This document shows positions 11,701 through 23,700 of a stretch of DNA of 64,000 bases, piece by piece. Position 1 is the stretch's first letter. Each line of letters opens with the position of its first letter. The position numbers and the translations under genes are program-made. The stretch comes from Pisaster brevispinus (lineage: Eukaryota > Echinodermata > Asteroidea > Forcipulatida > Asteriidae): contig JAMKCF010000006.1 of assembly GCA_023634235.1 (NCBI GenBank), forward strand, positions 12,628,647 through 12,692,646. Direction: 5' to 3'. The notes beneath the pieces were generated by a model. It saw only the letters and a list, made by a program, of their open reading frames with translations. It was not told the DNA's origin and did no database searches.

Positions 11701-14700
11701 ACTGCTTTATTAGGTCACAGGGTTTGACGCTTTGTGAAAAAACATCGACAATAAGAATAAGCGAAGGTTCACATTTCATTTTAAAACTATGTAGAAAAGC
11801 ATTCTAGCACAACATCTATCAAATCTCGGTTTGATTAAAAGCAATTTAAACTTGTGTATTGATCGGAGTGTTACGCCAAACTATAAGAAGAAAACTTAAC
11901 AAACTGATAAGGAAGACAGAAGATAACCAGGGTTTTATCCAGCATGATCTTAACTGTATACTTACAGTCGCTCCAACAGCTCCAGCAGCTCCCACGGCAC
12001 CATTTTCTCCGCTGTCACCAAAGTCACCAGCATCACCACTCATTCCCTTAGCACCTCTTCCTCCCTGTTGACCCGAAGAAAAAAAAACTTATTAACTGAG
12101 AGGTTATTTCATATGCAGCTACTGCTTCTAGGATTAGAGTTGGCCCTTTTAGAATTCAATTCCCAGTTCTTCACCCTGACGGTTCTTGAGCAGAACTTTG
12201 ATATCCCAAACAAAAGTTCATAATTTCTTTTAACCAAGTATAACAAATCTAAAACATATCAGACAACTTGTTTAGAATAAAGAATTAGCTGTCGCAAATA
12301 GCTTACCAACCAAAAGGACCTATGGTATAAATGCAAAAAAGTTAATGGCCTGATATTTAGACGCAAGCAGAGTCTTTTTCAAAGGCTAAATGACAATACA
12401 GCACACATAAACATGTATACTGGTGTAACAAGAGCAGTCAATTGGAAAGCAATGAAAATAGATAGGAGCAGAAAGTACACAGAAAAACAATCAAAAGGGA
12501 AGGGGGGGCTGGTTATAACCAAAAGAAATTGAAAACATTAAAAAAACAAAGGAAGAGGGGAGAAAAAATAATCAACAGCGAATGAGACAGAGTCGAAAAA
12601 GTTGTGTCTGTCCACTGGACTGCTTCTGTTACACCAGTATACAAGTTTATGCGTGTTGTGTTGTCATTTCGCCTTCGGGAAAGACTTTCCTAGCATCAAA
12701 ATATCAGGCCAGGAACTATTTTTAGGCAGAGTTTGTTTTGAGAGTTTTCGGTCCTAAAATCAGCTAAAGACAATGCAGCTTCCATTATTTATCTCAAACA
12801 ATTACAAAATTGGGAATGATAAAAATGATAAGAACGCTTACCCTCCATCCCTTGTGTCCTTGACTGCCTGGATTTCCTGGCATTCCGCTTGCTCCCTGAA
12901 AAACGACAGCAACTCTCAGCATTATAAACACTAACATTACCATTCAGTTTGCCTTACACCAATACACTGTCGCCATTTTAACAAAGTGACAAATAACCCC
13001 CGCAACCAAAATTTACCAGTTTTTAGAAAATCCTGCTTGAAGTTGAACTTTTTTTCCAATAATGTTTCGGAGACTGCTTATTATTTGTTCTTTTAACGTT
13101 TACTATAAAAATAAAGCTAAATTCTTCGTTGTTACATAACTTTCAGCATTTTTTCAATTTCAATTTGTTTAATGAGCTATTAATTCCTAAACACATTTTC
13201 ACTTCGTAACAACAAAAAAAGAGAGACCTGCCCCCAGAGCGCTGTATACAAACCAATGCAATGCAATTTAGGTTTGTCACTGCATAAAAATGCTAGATAA
13301 ACAGATTTGTCACTTGGTAAAAACAAAAAGTGGAAAAGGTATGATTCGTGGGTTATAATTAGTGTATTAGACTGTGCAATTCTTGTGTGTATTCAAACAT
13401 TGGGACCTGTTCAAGTGCGGGAGTTTGTTTTCTTCATGCGGCAAAACAATGTATGTGGGACCAAAGTGGTCCCCAAAATGCATGAATTTGAGCGAGACTG
13501 GTCAAGACTTACTTAAAATGTTAACCGCATTATTGAGTACATCAAGATTTTGCACGAAAACCATTTTGCAATATTTTGTCACTTCGTAAACACAGGAACG
13601 ATATGATTTACTTATATGGTGCTTCCTAAGTCTTGCACAAACAGATTCCACAGGCACTTCGGGCGGAACAATTTGAACCCACGACCTGTTGCACTTTTAG
13701 AGTGGGGCCAAGTTTTATAGAGCTGCTGCTTAAGCAGAAAACAATGCTTACAAATTTGCTGCTAATCAAAAATAAGCAGGATACCTCTCACGGATTGTAC
13801 ATATGACATGGGTTTTTGGCTGGTAACCTGATTCTTGTGAGTATAATTTGGTTGTACTCAGCTACTTCTTGTGCTTAAGCAGCTCTATGAAACGGGTCCC
13901 ACATGTCTTAAAAACTAGTTGCCAAGCTTGTCCAGTGATGAGAGGCCAGTTCAAATCCTGTCAAAAGTAGTGGGTACTACAAATATTTTTACATCAGCTG
14001 AAAACGCTGAAGGAGACTTGTGTTTGATCTGTGATGCAGACTAGTGTTGTACATAATAGGACTTGGTGTCGGTCTTGAGACTTTCTATAGTCTTGGTTTC
14101 GGATTCAGCCCGCAAAAGTCTCGGTCAGGAAGGACTGGTCTCGGTTTAGGACGCCAACATTTTTATCATGGTCTCGGACTTCCAGGTCTCGACTACAACA
14201 CTGCTGTGATGTGTGTTTATCCTTATTTGTGTGTAGGAACGCTGATCACAAGCTTTTTACACCAGTCTTGGGGATCCAAGAGAAAACTGGGTGACCAATC
14301 AGTTTTTTAAATGTGTTGTCTGAGGTGGAACAAAGGTTTAGGGTTTTTCAGAACTTTTGTCCCATAGACCTTATTCACAAGGCGTCACTGTAGTGGGGCG
14401 CCCTTGTGCCGAGCTCAAATGGATACTTATCTTCACATTTCCATTGATTCATCGTCATTTTCCCTCCAAGAGGGTGGCCTGATGACGTCAAAGCATATTG
14501 CGGCTCTTTATTAGCGGGAACGGTTCACACAGCATTTTACCTATTGCATGATCTTTGTATAAAAGTTTTGCTACCCAGTTACCTGAGCTCCAAGAATACC
14601 AGCTGCTCCTGTTGAGCCTGAGCTACCATCACTTCCCTGCAAGTGAACAAAAAAAAAGTAATTAATTAATGGAAAATTTTTAGCATTTTACTTTGGTGTT

Positions 14701-17700
14701 CAGGGGCTTTTTTTTCCCAAACCTCGACTTAGGCTTAGTCTCCGGCTCCAGGCTCCCTTTGATGTTGGAAACACGGTTCAAAATTGACACTGCTTCAGCA
14801 GTGATGATAGAGCCCAAACTGGAGACGGAGCCCAAGCCAAGGTTTGTGAAAGGAACAGAGTGTGGGTTTGAGTCCCGGTCTTGACACTCGTGTCCTTAGG
14901 CAAGGCGCTTAACCATTATTGCTTTATCCTTCGGATGGGACGTAGTAAAGCCTTAGGTCACGTGTGTTGTGTAATGCATGTAAAAGAACACAGTATACTG
15001 ATTGCCAAGAGAAGGGGTTTGCCCCCTGTGTTTTCTTATTTGGTTGGCTGCAGATTGTGCCACAGCACCTTGCAAACCGTTACACGGTGCTTTGTCAATA
15101 AATGGGTCTTACATTTTGAACAAAGCTCCCCTTGCCTGGTGGAAAAATGTCATGAGTGCTTTGAAATGCCCTCGGGTGTGATAAAATGTGCTACACAAGA
15201 AATGTGTATTATTATTACTATTATTATTATTAGGCCCAACTGTGTCTAGAATCAATTTTGACATAAAATATTGAAACTTACATCTCTGCCGCTGTCACCA
15301 TCAGGTCCTCTTGGTCCTGATGGGCCGGAAGGTCCCTAAAAGAATAGAACAGATTGAAGATTCAAATAGTGCTCCTTCACTGTGATTGGCTCATTCATCT
15401 AGCCATGCACTAGATGCTGGCAAATGGGAGACGTAGAGAAACCAGACAGTACAGACATGTTGGTTAAATGCACATATTTCTGGATATGGGTACATTTTTG
15501 AGAGTTGACCCCTTGCACATGGCTTCACAACCTCATACAGCGCCCTTTACTGAGGTCAAAAGGAACACCTATCATTGGCCAAGAGTTGTGCCAGATGTGC
15601 ACACACGCACATTTCCATTGTTTGCCCTCAGCAATGGCAACCTAAAGACTCTTCTGAGATAACATCTATCACTCGCCATGCTGGAGTACTTACATGTGCA
15701 TGTCACGTACCACACACGCTACTAGAGCTGCACAAAAATAAGTTCCAAATCGCAATGCTGGATGGCACTACGCGTACGTATCATACAACTGTACAGTACT
15801 CCAGCATGGCATCAATCCGTGTTGATATAGAAACATCATGTCAGTGAGAAGGGTCTATAGTAATGTAGAGAAACCTGAATATAATCTGAACCCAGTTACT
15901 TTCTCGAGTTCTGTGAAAAAAATACCACAAATCACGACATTTGCATTGCTAGAGCAGACGTCTTACCACTAGACCACCGAACTTGCCCAGTGGCTAGAGG
16001 CAGGTCGAATCCTATGTTTTAGCAGCGGGTGGATTTTTTTTCACAGCACTCAGGAAAGTACTGAGTATTCAGAAAATTTATCAAAAACCAGGCCTGAACA
16101 TTTAAACATTTAAAACCTCCTCATCGCACTTTAAGTCACTTACAGGTTGTCCTACACCTCCAATATCTCCAGACTGGCCTCTCATTCCGGAAGGTCCCTA
16201 AATAAAATAAATAAAAACAGTGACATTTAACCCATTATTTCAATCAATAATCAAAGTGCCATGTTTCTTTTTTAAATCTCATTCATAAACACAGACAGTT
16301 TAGGCAGTCCTATTGGTTGAAAGGTGGTCACATGACTGTGTTTACCTGGTATTAAACGGCTGATAAAGACATAGATGGAGCTGTTTAACACCAGTTGGCT
16401 AAAGTGTGTTCGGCACTCATAGCCATACACATGTTTGTTGGTGCGCAAGCTTACGTAGGCGCTAAAATTGTGTAACGCATTCAATACATACTCAATGTAA
16501 TATCTATTAATACGCGCGCATACGTAAAACTGCTGAGTGTCGTATGCCAATTAGCCTTTGGTGAAATGGAATGTTGGAGAGGTTTTTTTTCTCCACTTGG
16601 TAGTATAATGAGAGAGTGTGGAATGTTCGGTTGCAGGAGACATGGATTGATCTCGTAAGTCTGCTGCCACCTAGTAAGTCTGCTGCCACCCATTGGTGTT
16701 CCTATCCAGTTTACAAAGTAAGCTTTTGACTGAAGAATTTACTTTAACTTTCATTTTGCATTATTACCAATCATATACAACACCAAAACTAAAATACCTT
16801 TATTTTGAGAAACAAATACTTTTTTATGGAAAATTTCAGGTAGCATTGTGTCAACTCACCCTCACTCCAGCCTTTCCTGGTAGTCCGACAGGTCCTGGTG
16901 GTCCCTGGTAGAAAAAAAAGTCATAAAAAATTATCTCCCTTTCATTGAAATGTTGTCACCTTCATGCAACTACAGGCTCGGTTGTTAACAGATAAGCCCA
17001 TTGGCATATATCACTGAGGGCCGAGGGGCACAACTGACCTCCCAAAGTTGGGTTAAAAAGTGGGGACAGCAGGAAGAGAAACAAAAATGGACAAAGAAAG
17101 CAAAAAAACAGACTTTTTAGCTTGGATTAGAAATTTGGTACTTTATGTTTTTATCCGTGTACAATTTTTTGGCAAATCAACCCCTCTGCCCCCTTAACCA
17201 AAGAGTCCCCATACGCCCATGGATAAACAGTACACCGAGTCTTGAGTTTTATTTTTTGAAGCATCATGAGGAAGTTCCTCCAGATATTCCAATGAAGTTT
17301 TTAAAGAAGTCCAAAGAAGTGATTTCCATCATAAACGAAAAGTTTGATTTATGAATTTAATAGTGTGCAGTGACCCATGCACCCATCCAAGGCTCTGTGG
17401 ACCAGAATGTTTAGAACTATCTGGTCCTTTTTTAAACCATATTTGAACTTGGGCTTGGGCTTGGGTTGGGCTTGGGCTTGTCCACTTGTTTGCAACCCCG
17501 TATCAAAAGCACAAATTTTCTTGAAGAGGAAGGGAAATGTCAAACTCAATTTTGAAATGAACTCTAGTAACATGCTATATGATACACCAACATAGATGTC
17601 TTGATACCGAATCTGCCGTTGCTGCAGGTAAAGTGCACTGGCTGTTATGGGTGTAGTGAACTGGTTGCTATGGGTATAGTGAATTGGTTGCTATGGGTGT

Positions 17701-20700
17701 CGTAAACTTGTTGCTATGGGTATAGTGAACTGGTTGCTATGGGTATAGTGAACTGGTTGCTATGGGTATAGTACATTGATTGCTACGGCAGTCTTTCTAA
17801 TAAAAATAAGACATATCATGTCGCAAGCTCTAAACCAATCACATAGCAGAATCCAAGTATGGGGTGTTATACAAATTTTCAATTCACAGGAATAAAATAA
17901 AAACATCTGGGAAAACAACATTTTCTGACATGAAATTAAATACTTGAGTAGTTCCTGCAGAGATACACAGCCTTACCTGAACCACTTGTGATGGGGACAT
18001 TCCAAAGTTGAAGCCCTTCTTGCCAGAGGGTCTAGCGATGGTTGCAGGGGCAATTGCCTAACATGGCAAACAAAATGAAATCATTATTAAATCATCATTC
18101 ACTAAGAAAATATCCACCTCTATCACGTCATAGCAAGCTGTATCAGGCACCTTGGCTTCACAATAAGTATGAAAGTCTCTTTAACTGAGACTTCTTCAAA
18201 AGTGAACACACTATTTTGTTGTTCCAGTCTCAAATTGATTACATTAAGTTTTAATAGAATATGGCTGCACTTTATAAAAGAGATCCATGCTGACTAATGT
18301 AAGCAATATAAGCAATATTTAAGATAGACCCAGGTTATTGAATATTAACACAAATTCCAGCTATTAAAACTGTACAGCAGGTAACTGTAAGATTTTATTG
18401 CTGAAATTCTGGAATTTTCCCTACACTTTCTGTATCATACTTAGCGATAAAATACATGAAATGTTTAGACACTTGTCTTTTTTTACCCACTGTCTGTCAA
18501 TCATATAAACATTGACTTACCTCACCGGGAGGTCCTGGGGGGCCAGGAGATCCTGGTACACCTGGGTATCCATTGGGTCCATATTCTCCATTTGGTCCCT
18601 AAGAAAAAACATGGGAAGAAAAATATTACTTACTCACATCAGAGTGGTTTCAAGTAACCTGTGAGCAGACAATTTCTGCTAACAGAGGAACGCTAAGCAC
18701 AGATTGTATTTCCTAAACACTGCAAAAAGGCATGCTAACTTGCTGGTGGTTCTTTTAAGCAGATGAATGATGTAATAATACAGAGCCCAATTGTATGACT
18801 CTGCTTACCGCGGAATTCTGCGCTTACAGCCCATAGAATTGTAAGCATAGAAATCCACGGTAAGCAGCGCCAAGATATTGGACCCAGATCTGTATGTCTC
18901 GGTATACACGTTGTCAAATTTTCTTGATGGTTTATGATATACGTATTTTTGTTTAGGCCCACTTTTCTGCAACAGTGAAGCACACGAATTTGCTTACTGA
19001 TAAATAGCTTTATGAAGAGTTGGCCCAGGTCAACTTTTAACCAATACTCAATACTTTTTTGTTCACTTTCACAAGAGTAAAAAAAAAAAAAAATTATCTC
19101 TGCGGTGTGCACTTAAAATTCAAACTCCAAAACAATTACACAACAGTAAACTACAACATATAGGGTATATATGAACCCGGAGAGCATATGTGACACTCCA
19201 TCCCAAAATCAGGCACTTCCCCAAAAAATCAAAACTACGTTTATTTGCTCATCAAACAGATAAGAACAAAAGCTTTCAAATAACATCTAACAACCCAAGC
19301 CTTTAATGGTAAGTATTTCTTACCATAGAATGTTGAAGACATTACATCACAGTGACTTTAAGACTGAAGAACCCTCAGACATTAAATCCACCCCTCCTAG
19401 GCAAAGCGTAACATAACTAATACTTTACATGTACACCGTAAAGATGATATATATGAAAATGTTGGCATCTCACCTTCATTCCGGGTGATCCCATTTGTCC
19501 GGGGTAGCCTTTGGGTCCGGGGTATCCCTGTAAGAATAACCACCCAATAAAACTGGTCATGAAGACTATGTCAATGGATATTAGAGTATAGGTTTCAGGA
19601 GAGTTACAGACCCCCTTGCATTGGCCACAATTGCAGAGGTCAAACAACTGAATTGTTGCCATGCTCAACTCTCAGCCAATCATAGGTCTTCACTAACATC
19701 AGTGAAGGTGCTGTTTGAGCTTGTGACGCCATATGCAAAGGGTCTATTGCTGCATAAAAACAGTTTTTACAAATCTTGACAAATAGGGCCTAGACAGAGT
19801 CCCTTCTTGGTGAAGTGATGAAATTACCCTAACTTCCTTGGTGTTACTTTCTTTTGGGAAGACTTACAGACTCTCTCCCTCCTCACAATGGAAAACTAGA
19901 GGTTTGGACAAAGTAAGGCAATGTGTCTTTTACCCCTTCTTGATTGCAAGTTCCCACGTTTCAAGACAGTGAATGCAAAGGGCATGAAGGGAAAGTGGCA
20001 GTAAAATCCCTAAATCAAGAGAACTCCTGACAATTCTCAGGGGTTGAGATGAAGTGCTTATTGGTTCTACTACTGTGACTGTCATCCCATTATCTCTGTC
20101 TTTGTCACAAACTAAAAGGCTGTCTCTAAACAGGCGGCTGCGGCTGTTCGAAGAGCAGCCCATGCTTCAATGTTTGTTAATGTGGTGTCAGCCACACCAA
20201 AGCCATAGCCAATCATTTGAAAAAAGCTTAACTAGCACAATTAAGCACAGTCACATATATTTTCTTCAAGCTATACACAATCTTTGCCCTTTTCCTATGC
20301 TAGTTTTTGTATGACAGCTTTCAGAATAACATCTAAAGATGTTAGAAGAGGTAACACAGGTAAAGTTACATGTCATGTCAAATCACAGCTTTATATCAAA
20401 GTAAAAATTCAGGATTTTCAATATCAATAGACGTCAAAAACAGTGATTTTATCGAAAGATGATTCTACCAACGGACTGTGCAAGTCTCGCGCATATTGAA
20501 AACAAGAAAACAACTTAAATGAAGACTATAATTTTCTATGAACTCAAATCTTCTTCTTAAATCCTGTTTTTATAAAATTCTTGAAAGTAAAAATAATTGT
20601 AGCGGTTTGTTATCAATACAACTTCAATTTTCATATGATACAAATAGTTTGTTAAAATTACATTGAAACAAAGTTAAAACTTGGGTCTAGGATGCAGATT

Positions 20701-23700
20701 TGTTTTTAGAAAACCCCATTTGCCCATCACGCCCAAGTTTGTGCGACCATTACATAGGTTTAATGATAACATGAACATCAGTTGGGCAAAATTCTTAATT
20801 GTTTACAAAAAAACAGAAATGGAGGTCAGGTCTAATTCTCTGGTCTTCTTTGTTAAACTAATACTTTCATATATTTCATGGCTACATTTTATTTTCCCAT
20901 TAATATGGTACAATTTTTATAGCCACAAACTACGATAAACTATAAGTATTTGAAGAAACAGAATCGCGCAAATGTAAAACTCAGATGGTTGGGACCAACT
21001 TGGTCCTAGAAGTTTGAATATGTGCGCAGTCTACTACTAACAAAGTAGGAGTCATCATCTGCTTATTTCTTGAAATTATACCCAAACATTTGAAATACTT
21101 CCTGATAGCTGTATAATGTGTTTATTGAAAATTAAAGGTTTGAAACTAATTAACATGTACTCTTAAAAAAAAAGGAGTAAAATAATATAGCTTTAAAGTA
21201 GGAATAGAATGTAACCAAATTAAAAAGACAAAAGTATACGTACACCTGGTCCAGCTGGGCCTGGAATGCCTTGGGGTCCGAATGCCATGTGGTCCTGATG
21301 AAGATAAAAAGGCAACTTTACAGACTCCCAGAAACAAAATTTAATAAGATATATTCAGGAATTGTCACATACATCTTGGAAATTAACTGTTAGATATGCA
21401 CAAACTGACTTTCATACAGATGTGAAATTGTAATTATTGTTATTATTATTATTAAATTCTGGATATAAAACCAAGAATGCGTCAAAGGCGATCTCAATCA
21501 CTGTCACTCGAAAGCCTGAGGAAACCTACAGACAAAGGTGCTTGGAATGTGAATAAGAAACACTGTGGTTAACCCCTACTCTTCCAAGATAAGAGTTCTG
21601 GGTTATTCTATGTGCACTACCTATCCTAGTGTGCAAAACCTATGGCTTTTAGATCACATCTGAAGTGCAAAGCAATTATAGTAAAGTGTCTTGCCCAAGG
21701 AAACAAGCATTGTGACTGGCCAGGCCGGGATTCGAACCCACACTCTGTGAACTGCAGAACTTGAAAACGGTGCACTACACTGCTTGGCCATGATGCTCCA
21801 TATTTAACAGGGTATCTGTCAAATTTAAGACTTTTTTAAGACCCAACACTACACTCAAGAAAAATTTAATAAAAAAATGTGTGAATAAAGCAGGGAATAA
21901 AACAGCTTCAACTGTGCACATTTTACGTAACTTTTTTTTACATAGCTTTATGTGGTTCTCTCCGAGCTGATAGGACACTCATTACACACTTCATCCAATT
22001 TTATTAAGACCTCAAATAACTGAATTTAATACTATTTAATGCTTTTTCAGGCCTTAAATTTGGATAGTCCAATTTAAGACTTTTAAAGACTTTTAAGGAT
22101 CCGCAGAAACCGTGTTTAAATGAAATAATATTTAAAATATTCATTGTTAAAATGATTTGATCTCTAGAGAGAAATAAACTTGTCTCAAACAAGAAACAAT
22201 CAAAAAAGATGTGTTTAACTTACTGGGAGTTGAGCCGCGTTTCCTTTGTAGCCCTTTATACCTGGTGGTCCCTGAAGGAAAAAAAACAAACAATTCAAAT
22301 TGTTTACAGATGACTTTTACTTTTATTCAAATTTATATATTATATTTATACATTTTCTGTGCTTTTAAAAAAAAAAAAATTCACTACCCTCTCCTATCCA
22401 TTATAAATAACCACAAAAACAGTAAATCAGAGTCCTTACACCCGGTTTGAAAGGCGCTCCAGAGTCGCACCGAACCAAATAGATTAGGAGCGACTCTAGG
22501 TCAACCCAAATAAATTTTGGTTTCAGACAGGCGAACCCCTTCTCTTGGTGATATGTTCAACTGGGTTCTTTTATGTGCATTTCACAATGCACAGGACCTA
22601 CGGCTTCACGGCCCATCCAAAGGACGAAACGTTAAGGGTTAAGTGCCTTGCCTAAGGACACAAGTGTCAAGACTGGGACTCAAACCCACACTCTGCTGAC
22701 CAGAAACACCAGAGCTTGAGTCCAGAGCGTCGTGACCACTTGGCCTCGATGTGAGAGTTCTCAAGTCAGGTATCTTACCTTTGCGACCTCAGCTGTTTAG
22801 GAAGACAAAGAGAGAGAGAGAGAACAAAGTGTTACAAGTTTCATTTTCAAAGTGACAAAGACAATTTCTCTTTACTTACTGTAATTTAGTAAGAATATAT
22901 GCTGAACGATTATTATCAACCAATGTGTATCAAATGAAGATCTCTAAGCAAGTAACAAGTGAAATACCCTTAGCAAAAAGAGTAAGCATCACATATTGAG
23001 AGTAAAAAAGGTCCACACAATGTAGACATTCTGCAGAAATTACACAATGTTTTTATGAATCAGGAAATATAATTGTTTGAATAGATAATCATTTTGGCAT
23101 CGTTGATGCATGCCACCAACGGCAGAACTGTAGCAAGTTTTTCAAAGCCTTGAGGTTGGGGTCTAATTTTTTGAACAATAATTATGAAGAATAAAGTGTA
23201 AAAACATTAAAACTACAATTAAATGATAAACAACAATATTATTGACAAGTTTAAATAGCATTACCGTTAACATTTTGTTTTTTGCTCAAGTAGCAAGTAG
23301 CTGTTTAAGGGTGCACCCTACCAAATAAACTCCCACAGCATACAGCGCAAAATGCCAAATATTCAAAAATTCCTAAAAGTTTCACAGCTTTTTGCAGTAA
23401 AGGGGAAATTATTCATTGACTCTTGAACTTTTATCCTCTGCTCAATTTGATATGGGAAGTCCCAAGACCCGTCAGGTTAATCTCCCTCCAAATGAAAACG
23501 CCCCTACACCAGCATAATTTTCGAAACGTCCAAGCATCAATTTCGAAAAATTTCTCTACTGCTCTTGGCAAATATAACCATTTATTTCAGGGCCTATGTC
23601 ATCCAAAATACTTTAAGTTGGAAGTCAACAAACCCCAGGTCACAATTGGGCAACATTTTTACACTGTATATCCCTTTTATTTGGCTCTCAAATCTGTCTA

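Noticed and set aside
14881..15249. 122-codon plus-strand ORF
   Set aside because: Lies within a SINE copy and ends in its (ATT)n tail.
17377..17595. 72-codon plus-strand ORF containing GLGLGWAWA, resembling a glycine-rich protein
   Set aside because: Produced by a short GGGCTT repeat at about 17445-17480; no splice or start context.
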